This document shows positions 41,782 to 50,690 of a stretch of 64,000 nt of DNA, one piece after another; the stretch's first letter is position 1, and every line of letters starts with the position of its first letter. The notes under the pieces were generated by a model that saw nothing but the letters and a program-made list of their open reading frames with translations, searched no databases and was not told the DNA's origin. A program made the translations under genes and the position numbers. The stretch comes from Novosphingobium profundi (GTDB lineage: Bacteria; Pseudomonadota; Alphaproteobacteria; Sphingomonadales; Sphingomonadaceae): assembly GCF_018491765.1 (NCBI RefSeq), contig NZ_JABWCU010000023.1:1-64000 (forward strand), written 5' to 3'.

Positions 41782-43056
41782 CACTACTTTGGCAGAAGTT
41801 TACTGGGACGTCTGATGAGGCAACATCCGCAGTGAGGGCAATGCCCCGGCGGTGAGCGAGACAGGCGGTCAAGGATGGCCTGGCGCACTGCTGGCAAGGT
41901 GGGTTGGGGAGGCGGACCGAGGATTCTTTTTTTTTCGCCCCGCCTGAGCGAGCCTTTGAGATTGCAGGAAGGCGTAGGCCATCATCGACATCAAGGCGTG
42001 GCGGTGAAGCCCGGTCCAGGATCGTCCTTCGAAGTGATCGAGGCCGAGTTCCTCCTTGAGTTGCTGATGCGCTTGGTCGCAAACCCAGCGCGCCTTGATC
42101 GCACCGGCGAGAGCCTTGATCGGGGTGTCGCCGGGCAGATTGGAGAGATAGTATTTGCGCTCGCCATTCGAGCGATGCTCACCAACCAGCCAGGCTTCCT
42201 CGCCCGGCATGTGCTGGGCCCCGGCAGAGCCGATCCGTTGAGGCGCACCATCGGCAATGCGCACGCGCATGGCGGCAAAGCGGGCCGTCAGCCGTCCCTT
42301 GGCGCCCTTGCACCAACTGACCTCCTTGCACCAACTGACCTGTCGCCACTTCGCGCCTTCGAGCATTGCGTGCGCGGCCATGGATTTGACGTCCGGCACA
42401 TGTCGCACCCGTGGGCGACCGCGTCCTGCGATTGGGAAGATCAGTTGCACATCGGCCGGATAGACCTTCTGATGCCGGGGGATGCCAACCTTGTCCATGC
42501 GCGCAGCATCGCTCGTCCAGCTTTCCGGCAGGAACAGCCGCAAGCTCAACATGAGGGGAACTTCGCCCGAGGCCAGTGTCACCGATACCATCGTCTGGCA
42601 GTTGGCATTCTTGCCCAGCGCCGTGGCGTATTGGGGCGCGACACCAACCGAAGCCTTGCCCTTCTTGGGCAGGGCGGTGTCGTCGATGATCAACCAGGCT
42701 CCCTCACCACCAACCAATTCATCCGCCTGGTTCCACAAGGTCGCTTCCAGTGGGGCGCTGTCCCATAAGCCAGCCCCGATGAAATGATGAAGCCGGTCGT
42801 AGGGTAACGCATCCGAACGGGCTGCCATTGGTTGGATGCTCTTGCGATCGCCGGGCCCGATCAGACCAGCGATATAGGCCGGGCACATTCTACGTCGAGT
42901 CTTGTTCCCCAAGGCTTCCAGATATGGCGCAAGCCACCGTTCAAGATCCGCCTGCCACGCCTCTTCCATCGCCAGCCTCCATCAAAGCTGGCTCCCCATG
43001 AATCACGCATTCAGTGCCATGGGAATCCCGAAAATCAAACTTCTGCCAAAGTAGTG
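41782..43056 (-). mobile_element. IS701-family element, internally deleted, with intact ends
   Basis: The element is bounded by perfect 20-base inverted repeats (CACTACTTTGGCAGAAGTTT and its complement) and flanked on both sides by CTAG, the YTAR-type target duplication of this family. It is 1275 bases long, shorter than family members because of a coding deletion. The ends being perfect, it could still move if a full transposase acts in trans. Confidence 0.88.
41869..42969 (-). CDS. IS701-family transposase with an in-frame internal deletion
   Basis: A 366-residue open frame: N-terminal LERWLAPYLEALGNKTRRRM, first catalytic Asp in WLIIDDTALPKKG, and C-terminal Glu region QLKEELGLDHFEGRSWTG. 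Between AARMDK and VGIPRHQKVYPAD about 45 residues normally carrying the second catalytic Asp (the LADAGYG motif) are missing without a frameshift. In addition an 18-base unit is tandemly doubled at 42306-42341, giving VSWCKE then VSWCKG. The protein should therefore be inactive. It is read from 42969, where the ATG sits inside the left end of the element. Confidence 0.85.
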   Translation of the reverse strand: MEEAWQADLERWLAPYLEALGNKTRRRMCPAYIAGLIGPGDRKSIQPMAARSDALPYDRLHHFIGAGLWDSAPLEATLWNQADELVGGEGAWLIIDDTALPKKGKASVGVAPQYATALGKNANCQTMVSVTLASGEVPLMLSLRLFLPESWTSDAARMDKVGIPRHQKVYPADVQLIFPIAGRGRPRVRHVPDVKSMAAHAMLEGAKWRQVSWCKEVSWCKGAKGRLTARFAAMRVRIADGAPQRIGSAGAQHMPGEEAWLVGEHRSNGERKYYLSNLPGDTPIKALAGAIKARWVCDQAHQQLKEELGLDHFEGRSWTGLHRHALMSMMAYAFLQSQRLAQAGRKKKNPRSASPTHLASSAPGHP

Positions 43057-43184
43057 CTAGAGTGTAGCGGTAACGGACGTCCCGCAGTCAAGATGTGGGC
43101 CTGAGCATTTAATCGTCAGTAATGGAGCGAGGGCAGGAAGGCCATCTATCGCGGCAAATCCAGGACGCGAAGTAACGGCACCCG

Positions 43185-44231
43185 TCAGGGCGGCGTTTGA
43201 CGATTCCCTCGCGAGATCGCGCGAGCGAGAGGCTCGATCTGATCCTCGGGGATGCGCTTTGCGATGACCGGCATGGGAAGCTGAGGCTTGTGGAGATCGA
43301 TGACGGTCTCGTCCCCTTGCCAGGCCCGCAGGCGATCGGCGAGGTAGCCGGCCCGCTGTCCGGCCAGGATCGGCGCGGTCTTGCCCGGCGCGTGGCAGCG
43401 CGCGCAGGCGGGCAGCTGCCGGGCGCGATCCCCTCCATTTACGAGGGGATGCGCGGAGTCGAGCGGCGCATCGTGCAGTCCGGGTAGCTGGGCATAGTGC
43501 CTTGCCAGCGCTTGCATCTCGCTGTCGGTGAGCGTGGCCGCGGCGACCTGCATCGGACCGCTGTGGCGCGCTCCCGATGCGTAGCGGCGCAGCGCAGTGT
43601 AGAGATGGGCACGCTTCTGGCCCGCGAGGATGGGGATGTCGGGCTGGCCGTGGCCAAGGCCATCGCTCCCGTGGCAGCCGGCGCATTGGCGGACGAGGGG
43701 GGGAGATTTTGCGACGTTGGAAGTGGCGAGGCTCAGCTCGGCGTAGCGGCCCGCGTCCATCGTTGGCAGCTGGCGCAGGAAGCCGACCATACGGCGCACC
43801 TCGTCGGGGCGATCCTGTGTCGGCCAAGCCGGCATGCCGGTGTATTTCACCCCGTGTGTGACGATCCAGAACAGTTCGCGGTCGGAATAATGGGTAACTG
43901 TCCGTGCCAGATCGGGGGCATGAGGCGTGGCGCTCTGCATGGCGGGGGAGGGGGCCTCACCGGGGGCTCCGTGACAGACCTGACAGGCCTGCCGGAAATG
44001 CCCTGCAGCGCTGATGAGCGCATGATCGTCGCGCACGTACTCGGGGGTCTGAAACGCCGAATAGGTACGTGCCGAATTCTGCATCGTCCAGTGCAGGAAC
44101 CATTCGGTCACTGCCCAATGGCCCGTCGTTGCCGCGAGCGGAAAAAGACCCGACCAGGCGAAGAGCAAGGCGGCCGCGGCAAGCGCTGCAAGGCTCGCAA
44201 GGACGCGTTTCCAGGTAAGGCGCAGGGTCAT
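43185..44231 (-). CDS. Triheme c-type cytochrome of the oxidase operon
   Basis: A 348-residue periplasmic protein anchored by one N-terminal segment (VLASLAALAAAALLFAWSGL). Three heme-binding sites are visible: CQVCHGAPG at about 83, CAGCHGSDG at about 182 and CARCHAPG at about 278, each followed at a distance by a Met-containing ligand region (GVKYTGMPAW; GPMQVAA; PQLPMPV). The last two thirds resemble a diheme cytochrome c4. It is the last gene of the caa3-type operon and overlaps the ctaG-like gene by ATGA, so it probably feeds electrons to subunit II. Confidence 0.88.
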   Translation of the reverse strand: MTLRLTWKRVLASLAALAAAALLFAWSGLFPLAATTGHWAVTEWFLHWTMQNSARTYSAFQTPEYVRDDHALISAAGHFRQACQVCHGAPGEAPSPAMQSATPHAPDLARTVTHYSDRELFWIVTHGVKYTGMPAWPTQDRPDEVRRMVGFLRQLPTMDAGRYAELSLATSNVAKSPPLVRQCAGCHGSDGLGHGQPDIPILAGQKRAHLYTALRRYASGARHSGPMQVAAATLTDSEMQALARHYAQLPGLHDAPLDSAHPLVNGGDRARQLPACARCHAPGKTAPILAGQRAGYLADRLRAWQGDETVIDLHKPQLPMPVIAKRIPEDQIEPLARAISRGNRQTPP

Positions 44232-44818
44232 GCGGTTTCCTTCGGGCTGGTGCGCAGAAGCGTTGCAAGGAGGGCGAGCCCCCCGATCAGGTAGCTGGCA
44301 CCGCCGACCAGCAGCATCACCACACCGCCCAGTTGCTGGTCACTCAAGGCATCGAGGCCGAAGGGCCCCGATCCGCAGATGTAAAGCGGGCGCGGGGCGA
44401 GGCCAATGAGTACGCCCAGTAGCGTCATGTGCATGGAGGTCAGCAGGAGAGCGCCGATCCCGGCGGCGCGCGCCTGCACGTTCAGTGCCGCACACCACAA
44501 AAGCGTACCGGCTGCCAGAAAACTCGCCTGCTCCAGTATGGCCGCCACCAGCGAGCTGTCCGCCAGGGCGCGCAGCAGCGGCAGGTGCCAGCCCCAGACC
44601 GTCATCAATTCGAGCAACATCATCGGCAACGGGGCGACGATACCGGGGTATCTGCGGGCAGGATCGAGCCCGCTTCCCGTCAGCCCCCAGGCAAGAAGCG
44701 GCGCGGCCACTGCGACCGCCAGCATGTGGCCAGCCATATGTCCCGTCATGCCCCACCGGGACGTCAGAGCTCCCAGTGGGACCAATGCGAGACCGAGGAG
44801 AACGGGCGCGCGCCTCAT
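44228..44818 (-). CDS. ctaG: CtaG-type (caa3) oxidase assembly membrane protein
   Basis: A 196-residue membrane protein with about six segments and the Caa3_CtaG signature: MTGHMAGHMLAVAVAAPLLAWG with its three histidines, LLELMTVWGWHLPLL, and LTSMHMTLLGVLIGLAPRPLY. The histidine/methionine-rich motifs fit a copper-handling assembly factor for the oxidase. The ATG at 44818 overlaps the upstream stop (ATGA); an ATG two codons earlier is also possible. The DQQLGGVVMLLVGG end matches the family. Confidence 0.85.
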   Translation of the reverse strand: MRRAPVLLGLALVPLGALTSRWGMTGHMAGHMLAVAVAAPLLAWGLTGSGLDPARRYPGIVAPLPMMLLELMTVWGWHLPLLRALADSSLVAAILEQASFLAAGTLLWCAALNVQARAAGIGALLLTSMHMTLLGVLIGLAPRPLYICGSGPFGLDALSDQQLGGVVMLLVGGASYLIGGLALLATLLRTSPKETA

Positions 44819-45198
44819 GTGCATTCCCGCAGGAAAACAACCGGGAGCGCGGTGAAGATCACACCTACCGTGCTGAGCGCAGCCAGGAGCAGAGTGGCCG
44901 TGGCCAGAAAGCGCAGACGGTCGATCCGGGTGCTTTCCTGGTGCGGAGGGGGATCGCCCGGTGTGCGGGACTGGTGCCAGGCGACCCAGCCCGCAAGCGC
45001 AATCACCGCAAGGGCTAAAACCGTTCCGCCGATAAAGAGCCACGGCATTGTCGCGAAGTGACCTGTCTTGGCGCAGGAAATCGCCGCCCACAGATACGAA
45101 AACAGGAAATGCGCCGCCCAGGACGTGGGAGGCACGATCAGCACCCACAATGTGATGCGAAGGCGATGCTCCCATTTTCGAGGCGCGGGGTCGGACAT
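44815..45198 (-). CDS. Small three-segment membrane protein of the oxidase operon
   Basis: A 127-residue protein with segments at about 15-38 (TLWVLIVPPTSWAAHFLFSYLW), 50-70 (LFIGGTVLALAVIALAGWV) and 95-118 (LLLAALSTVGVIFTALPVVF). The conserved-looking PPTSWAAHFLFSY, with one histidine, recurs in similar oxidase clusters. The GGAGG upstream of the ATG at 45198 is strong. It is coupled on both sides by overlapping stop/start codons and is probably a subunit IV or assembly factor. Confidence 0.7.
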   Translation of the reverse strand: MSDPAPRKWEHRLRITLWVLIVPPTSWAAHFLFSYLWAAISCAKTGHFATMPWLFIGGTVLALAVIALAGWVAWHQSRTPGDPPPHQESTRIDRLRFLATATLLLAALSTVGVIFTALPVVFLRECT

Positions 45199-47720
45199 CA
45201 CGATACCTCCGGAAACAGGCCGATGGTCGCATAAGTCACGACGACGCTCAGCACGAAGAAATGCATGAACAGGGTGACATTGCGGATATCGGCATCGTGC
45301 CGGGCGGTCATGCGCCCGGCCAGACCGCGCGCCAGGACATAGGCCTGCATGATCACCGCGAGCCCGGCGTGGGCGACCGTCCAGAGGGTCAGCGTCCAGA
45401 CTATGGCGGGGTAGGAGTGGGCCTCGGGGTTCAGACCCGACAGCCACGGCCCGGCGAGACCGGCCGCGCCGCTTCCCAGCGCGGCGAGCATCGCCCCTGT
45501 CAGCAGCAGCGCCATGGCCCCCGTTGCCCCCCGGCTGTTGGCGCTGCGCGCCGCCAGGGTAAGGAGCCAGCTGACCCCGCCTGCGAGCAGCGCGACCATC
45601 GGCCAGAACCAGCCCGGTCCGTCGGCCAGCGCCATGGGGGGGAAGGTCTCGTGGCGGGTCCAGAAGAAGTAGTAGCCGAAGACAAGGCCCGAGAACGCCG
45701 TCGCGTCGGCCATCATGGTGATGAACATGGCCCACCATCCCGGCGCGCTGCGCCCCGAGATGTAGAGCGGTAGCTCCAGGCCGTGACCGATGGGCTTGAA
45801 AGGTTTCTCGGGGATCTCGGCCGTGCCGGTCCAAAGCCACCAGACCACGCAGGCCAGCGTCAGCACAGAGCCGATCAAGGCGAGACCATAGAGATGGTAT
45901 GTCGTCAGGATGAACACCGAGCCAAGCGCGAAGGCCGTCAGCATCGGCACCCAGGCCGGGGTGCCCAGGCGGATCACGGCAAGCGGGCGCGCGTCAATCA
46001 CGCTGGTGACGATGGTCTCGCGTCGGCCTTCCTCGGCGTCGGGGAGAAAGTAGCGCCCCTCATCCACCTTACGCATGAAGTCAGGCTGGTCCCAGATCGG
46101 GTAGCGGCTTTCGATAAGGGGGATGGAGCGGATGCCCCAGTGCTCGTCCTGTGGGTGGGCGAGCCATTCCAACGTACCCGCGTTCCAGGGGTTGCGGTTG
46201 GCGAGCGGGCGGCGCGGGCTCAGGCACATGTCGAGGCAGATCACCGCGACACCCGCAGCGAACAGGAACGCCCCGGCCGTCGAGGCCATGTTGAGATCGC
46301 CCAGGCCCAGTTCTTCGGGGTAGGTAAAGACGCGGCGCGGCATCCCCATGAGGCCGGAGAGGTGCATCGGGAAGAAGCACAGGTTCACGCCCGCGAACAG
46401 GATCCAGAAAGCCAGGCGCCCCAGCCTGTCGGAGAGTTTCTTGCCGGTGATCAGGGGCCAGTAATAGTAGAGCCCGGCAAACAGCGGCAGCAGCGTCCCC
46501 CCGATCAACACGTAGTGCAGGTGGGCGACGACGAAATAGGTGTCGTGCGCCTGCCAGTCGAAGGGGGCCACGGCGACCATCACCCCGGTCAGTCCACCGA
46601 TGACGAAGACGCCCAGGCTTCCCGTGGCGTAGAGGAGGGGCGTCGACCAGTTGACCCGGCCCGCCCACAAGGTGGCGATGAACACGAAGATCTGGACCGC
46701 AGTGGGAATGGTGACCGCTTCGGACGCGGCCGAGAAGAAACCGAGGCTGATCTTGGGCAGGCCCGTCGTGAACATGTGGTGGACCCACAGCCCGAACGAG
46801 AGGAACGCCGTGCCCACCGCCGCGAGTACGATCCAGGGGTAGCCCAGCAGGTGCCGCCGCGCAAAGGTGGGTACGAGCATCGCAAACAGCGCGATCGAGG
46901 GGAGGAAGACGATATAGACTTCCGGGTGGCCGAAGATCCAGAACAGGTGCTGCCACAAGAGCGGATCGCCCCCGCGCGTTGCATCGAAAAAGGGCCAGTT
47001 GAGCAGGCGCTCCATCTCGAACAGGACATCGCCCGCAATGAGCGGCGGGAAGGCGAACAGGATCATCACCGCCACCACGAGGATGTACCAGGCGTAGAGC
47101 GGCATGAGATTGAGGCGCATGCCCGGCGGGCGGCATTTGAGAACGCCGACGATCAGCTCCACGGCCGCCGCGATTGAGGAGACCTCGATGAAGGAGAGGC
47201 CCAGCATCCAGATATCCGCGCCGATCCCGGAGAGGTCGGTGCGGGTGGTAAGCGGGGGGTACATGAACCAGCCCCCGTCGGGCGCGGCGTTGAACAGGAT
47301 CGAGCCACCCACGAAGACCCCGCCCAGGAGGAACGACCAGTAGCCAAAGGCGGAGAGGCGCGGGAAAGGCAGGTCCCGCGCGCCCAGGAGTTGGGGCAGG
47401 AGAATGATCGAGACCGCCTCGAACATCGGCACGGCGAAGAGAAACATCATCATCGAGCCGTGCAGCGTGAAAAGCTGGTTGAAGGTGGCCGGGCCGATCA
47501 GGTCGTTCTCGGGCACGGCCAGCTGTGCGCGCATGAGGAGGCCTAGCACCCCGGCAAAAAGCATGAAGACGAAGCCGGTCAGCACATACCACGCGCCCAC
47601 AGCATCGTTGTTGCAGTCCGTCCACTTGAGGAAGATGCCCTTGGGCGCGGCCCAGACGGCACGAAGGCGCTCCTCCTGGGCACAGCGCAGGGCCGGATCG
47701 TCCTGGTCGTGGAGGCTCAT
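45198..47720 (-). CDS. ctaD: Cytochrome c oxidase subunit I-III fusion (caa3 type)
   Basis: An 840-residue fused oxidase subunit. Residues about 1-560 are subunit I: the low-spin heme ligand region LFTLHGSMMMFLFAVP, the GHPEVY motif of the Cu-B His-Tyr crosslink, WVHHMFTTGLP with two Cu-B histidines and HDTYFVVAHLHYVLIGG with the heme ligands. Residues about 610-840 are subunit III-like, with APGWWAMFITMMADATAFSGL and FGYYFFWTRHE. It reduces oxygen to water and pumps protons. It overlaps the subunit II stop by ATGA. The I-III fusion is a mark of caa3-type enzymes of the A2/ba-like branches. Confidence 0.93.
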   Translation of the reverse strand: MSLHDQDDPALRCAQEERLRAVWAAPKGIFLKWTDCNNDAVGAWYVLTGFVFMLFAGVLGLLMRAQLAVPENDLIGPATFNQLFTLHGSMMMFLFAVPMFEAVSIILLPQLLGARDLPFPRLSAFGYWSFLLGGVFVGGSILFNAAPDGGWFMYPPLTTRTDLSGIGADIWMLGLSFIEVSSIAAAVELIVGVLKCRPPGMRLNLMPLYAWYILVVAVMILFAFPPLIAGDVLFEMERLLNWPFFDATRGGDPLLWQHLFWIFGHPEVYIVFLPSIALFAMLVPTFARRHLLGYPWIVLAAVGTAFLSFGLWVHHMFTTGLPKISLGFFSAASEAVTIPTAVQIFVFIATLWAGRVNWSTPLLYATGSLGVFVIGGLTGVMVAVAPFDWQAHDTYFVVAHLHYVLIGGTLLPLFAGLYYYWPLITGKKLSDRLGRLAFWILFAGVNLCFFPMHLSGLMGMPRRVFTYPEELGLGDLNMASTAGAFLFAAGVAVICLDMCLSPRRPLANRNPWNAGTLEWLAHPQDEHWGIRSIPLIESRYPIWDQPDFMRKVDEGRYFLPDAEEGRRETIVTSVIDARPLAVIRLGTPAWVPMLTAFALGSVFILTTYHLYGLALIGSVLTLACVVWWLWTGTAEIPEKPFKPIGHGLELPLYISGRSAPGWWAMFITMMADATAFSGLVFGYYFFWTRHETFPPMALADGPGWFWPMVALLAGGVSWLLTLAARSANSRGATGAMALLLTGAMLAALGSGAAGLAGPWLSGLNPEAHSYPAIVWTLTLWTVAHAGLAVIMQAYVLARGLAGRMTARHDADIRNVTLFMHFFVLSVVVTYATIGLFPEVS

Positions 47721-48682
47721 TCGCGGCCTTTCAGGTAGCGGGCGATGGCCAAGGCCTCTTCGCGCGAGAGATCGGTGTAGGTCGGCATCCGCGCGCCAGG
47801 CTTGAGGTCCTGCGGCGCACGGATGAAGGCCGCAGTGTTGGTCAGCGTCGGCTCCAGCGTGCCCGCGCCAAGACTCCTGCGGTGGGCATAGCGGGTAAGA
47901 TCAGGACCGATCTGGCCTGTATGTTCGGTCCCCCGGATGGCGTGGCAGGCGCCGCAGCCCTCGCGCGCAAAGAGGCGTGCTCCTCGGCTGTCCTTGGGGG
48001 GAGCGGCTGTGCCCGTCCGTTGCTCGGCCAGCCAGGAGTCGAAGGCGACAGGCTCCATTGCGACGACCTCGAAAGCCATGAGTGCATGGGCAAGCCCGCA
48101 CAGTTCCGCGCAGACCCCGCGGTATCGGCCTGGCTTGGTGGCCTTGACGACAAGGCGGTTCTCGCGCCCGGGGATCATGTCCATCTTGCCCGCAAGACCC
48201 GGTATCCAGAAGCTGTGCACGACATCGTGTGCGGCCAGCGTGAAAACCACGGTGCGCCCGGTCGGGATGCGGATCTCGTTGGCATCGACAAGGCGTCCTT
48301 GCGTGTCTTGCGGATTGTAGATGACGCGCCACCAGAACTGTTCGCCCTCGACCCGGATCTCCAGATCGCCCGGCGCACTGTCCATCGGCCGCATGGCGGG
48401 GAGAGCGTAAAGGAGGAGACCTGCCAGCAGCACGGTCGGCACGATCGCGCCCATCCAAAGTACCAGCTTCATGCCGCCTTTGTGGCTGAGGCTGCCTTCG
48501 GGTGCCCGTACCGCCCGAAAATAGAGCGCAAAAGTGATCGCGGCGAGGCCGAGCGCCGCCAAGGCCATGACCAGCGTGAGCGTGCGTGTCTCCCCGGCCT
48601 CCACACCGAAAGGGGCCAGTGCAGACTGGTGGGTATTGCAGGCCGCGGCCAGCAGGCAGGCCAGCAGGATCGCGTAGCGCAC
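47717..48682 (-). CDS. ctaC: Cytochrome c oxidase subunit II with fused cytochrome c domain
   Basis: A 321-residue lipoprotein-type subunit II. It has a signal YAILLACLLAAAC with lipidation Cys at residue 15, two membrane segments (about 40-60 and 80-100), the CuA region HDVVHSFWIPG and AELCGLAHALM with both Cys, His and Met ligands, and a C-terminal cytochrome c domain with CGACHAIRG and a distal ARMPTYTDL Met ligand. The fused cytochrome defines a caa3 oxidase. The start is the GTG at 48682 with AAGGGG upstream; it opens the operon, with the DedA gene divergent 158 bases away. Confidence 0.92.
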   Translation of the reverse strand: MRYAILLACLLAAACNTHQSALAPFGVEAGETRTLTLVMALAALGLAAITFALYFRAVRAPEGSLSHKGGMKLVLWMGAIVPTVLLAGLLLYALPAMRPMDSAPGDLEIRVEGEQFWWRVIYNPQDTQGRLVDANEIRIPTGRTVVFTLAAHDVVHSFWIPGLAGKMDMIPGRENRLVVKATKPGRYRGVCAELCGLAHALMAFEVVAMEPVAFDSWLAEQRTGTAAPPKDSRGARLFAREGCGACHAIRGTEHTGQIGPDLTRYAHRRSLGAGTLEPTLTNTAAFIRAPQDLKPGARMPTYTDLSREEALAIARYLKGRE

Positions 48683-48840
48683 AGAAAGCCCCTTGCTATG
48701 AACTGGGCGCAACGTTCCGCACGCGCATTTGTTCGACCTTCCCGCGCCGCAAAAGCATTTCAAAGTATGTCTGGGCCATGACCAGGCAACCCCGCTGCGC
48801 GTTCGGCCATTCTCATCGCTCGCAGGAAGAGGATGTGCAG

Positions 48841-49434
48841 ATGGCTGATTGGATACGCGATTTTGTGGCGGAAGGAGGCTATCCTGCCATCGCGCTCCTT
48901 ATGTTCCTGGAGAACGTCTTCCCGCCCATTCCTTCCGAGATCATTATGCCGCTGGCGGGAGCGGAGGCGGCGAACGGAAAGCTTGCCATCATCGGCGTGG
49001 TCGTGGCGGGCAGCATCGGATCCCTGGCCGGTGCGCTGCTGTGGTACGCCTTGGCCCGCTGGCTGGGTGGGAAGCGGCTGAAGGCCTGGTCTGCAAAACA
49101 TGGGCGATGGACGACGCTGTCGGTCCAGGACATCGAATGGGCCGAGCGCCTCTTTCGTAAGTTCGGCACGCCGCTGGTCTTTGGCGGGCGCCTTGTGCCC
49201 ACAGTTCGTACGCTCGTTGCCATTCCTGCGGGGATCTTCGCCATGCCGCTTGTGCGCTTCGTGCCTCTGACGCTGGCGGGCACGCTCTTCTGGGAGGGCG
49301 GGCTTGCCTATGCGGGTTATGCGCTTGGCGAGGAGTACCGCAAGGTGCAGGATTATCTCAACCCCGCAACCACCGCGATCCTCCTCGGCCTGCTGGGCTA
49401 TTACATCTACCGCCTTGTCACCTTCAAACACTGA
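48841..49434 (+). CDS. DedA family membrane protein
   Basis: A 197-residue inner-membrane protein with the DedA/SNARE-associated pattern: FLENVFPPIPSEIIMPLAG in the first reentrant part, GSLAGALLWYALARWLG with the conserved glycines, FRKFGTPLVFGGRLVPTVRT (the membrane-embedded Arg pair) and GYALGEEYRKV. DedA proteins are phospholipid translocases/undecaprenyl-phosphate recyclers. The ATG at 48841 has GAGGA upstream. It is divergent from the oxidase operon. Confidence 0.9.
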   Translation: MADWIRDFVAEGGYPAIALLMFLENVFPPIPSEIIMPLAGAEAANGKLAIIGVVVAGSIGSLAGALLWYALARWLGGKRLKAWSAKHGRWTTLSVQDIEWAERLFRKFGTPLVFGGRLVPTVRTLVAIPAGIFAMPLVRFVPLTLAGTLFWEGGLAYAGYALGEEYRKVQDYLNPATTAILLGLLGYYIYRLVTFKH

Positions 49435-49468
49435 AAGTGCGCGGTTGTCCTGTTGTGGTCGGTCTCAC

Positions 49469-49651
49469 CTAGCGTACGGGCATCAGACGCCGCTTCTCGG
49501 TCACGTCGATCTGGACCAGGCGGCCTTCGTGAACGGTCAGCGAGACGCTGCCGAACTTTAGCCCGCTCAGAGCTTCGCGCACGCTCGCCAGGCTGGCTTC
49601 AAGCGCGTGGTCACCCGTCCCGGCGGCATTGGTATGCGACGGAGCCGTCAT
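49469..49651 (-). CDS. DUF2292 (YezD-type) small protein
   Basis: A 60-residue protein whose SVREALSGLKFGSVSLTVHEG core and VQIDVTEKRRL end are the DUF2292 signature. The family accompanies sulfate-assimilation genes and is sulfur-responsive. Its ATG overlaps the stop of the cysA remnant (ATGA), preserving the usual cysA-DUF2292 order although the rest of the sulfate operon is gone. Confidence 0.8.
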   Translation of the reverse strand: MTAPSHTNAAGTGDHALEASLASVREALSGLKFGSVSLTVHEGRLVQIDVTEKRRLMPVR

Positions 49652-49925
49652 GACGCGCCCCCGTCCAGTCCGTGAATGATGTGAAAGCGGCGCGGGCGTA
49701 TATGGACCGTGTCGCCCGACGTATCGACCTCGATGTTGTGCGGTCGCACGAGGTGCCCACCAGGCAGACGCGTGCTTTCGCCCACGAAGCAGGTGACGAA
49801 GGGGCTGGCGGGCGCCATTTAGATCTCCTCTGGTGAGCCGACCTGCTTGATCCATCCGCCCTCCATCACCACCACACGATCCGCCAGTTCGAGTGCCTCT
49901 TCCTGGGGGAGACACGAGAGGTGGT
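49648..49925 (-). pseudogene. cysA: cysA 3' fragment (sulfate ABC transporter ATPase)
   Basis: On the minus strand the last ~90 codons of a sulfate-import ATPase are recognisable: QEEALELADRVVVMEGGWIK followed by QVGSPEEI, then a TAA at the place where the family has Tyr, and in the same frame APASPFVTCFVGESTRLPGG, VRPHNIEV and a degenerate tail to 49648. The THD motif and everything before are missing beyond 49925. So the gene is truncated by a rearrangement and carries an internal stop. It cannot make a transporter ATPase. Confidence 0.7.
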
Positions 49926-50018
49926 CTGGAGAATCTGCACACGGAGATAATTGGATTTCTTGCGCCAGGAGTGCATTGAGATCGGCCGCTGCTACATGTC
50001 GCTAGCCTAACGAAGAAG

Positions 50019-50228
50019 ATGGCGATCAAAGCGATCTATCGCCGCCCCAGCACCTCCAAGCCAGCGCCAGGACGCAATATCTAGCCCTATCTCCTGCCCA
50101 ACTTCCAATCGTGAGGCCCAATCAGTTTGGGCGAATTCCCGTGGCTGGGGGTCACGTCACTGGGCTCCTACAATGCCTGCAGACCCCATTCGAGCCTCGG
50201 CGGGCGTACGCCCATCCAAGACACTTGA
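50019..50228 (+). pseudogene. IS3-family transposase remnant
   Basis: The stretch begins MAIKAIYRRPSTSKPAPG then a stop, then PYLLPN, which is the helix-turn region of an IS3 OrfB (normally Y-P-Y-L-L-R). It continues after a gap in the YNACRPHSSLGGRTPIQ box that is the OrfB C-terminus. The catalytic DDE core between them is absent. This is a deleted and decayed element, and no inverted repeats are visible around it. Bases 49926-50018 add a few upstream codons of the same remnant, and 50229-50690 hold nothing recognisable apart from the likely end of the IS91-type element. Confidence 0.6.
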
Positions 50229-50690
50229 CTGCGGCCTTCCCGCGCCGGGAAGCGGTCATTCAGATTTCGACGGAGTCTGGGACGTTGTCACCGCTTCCAG
50301 TTTTCCCATCAAACGACGACTCTCAGCGTGACCCGTCAGAAAAGCAGACAGCCCGGATCTGAGAAGCAAAAACTGCCTGATGAGAGTCTGAAATGGTGAA
50401 GGGTTTCGGGCGCTTGCGTACGAAAGCCTCCCATGCAGGAACCCGCGGGCCCGATAGGCCGGGCTATGGGGATTTGCGCTTTGGTGTGGTCTGGCGGGGT
50501 GCAGTGCGCGCTTTGATGGAGGCACGACAGCAGCGCAGTAGCGGGTGTCTGGATGCGCTGAAGGTGCGTTGACCGCGCTGTCGAGGTTGATGCCAGGAGC
50601 AGACGCTGGCGCGTCGCGCATTGGGAGCAAGTCGGCCCTCTGACCACCGCGCGCTCTGCGGGGCCATGGTGACAGGCGGATCATGCCGGG

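Noticed and set aside
45783..47177. A 464-codon plus-strand open frame and a 514-codon minus frame over the oxidase
   Set aside because: Both are shadows of the GC-rich fused oxidase subunit gene and show highly charged, low-complexity composition.
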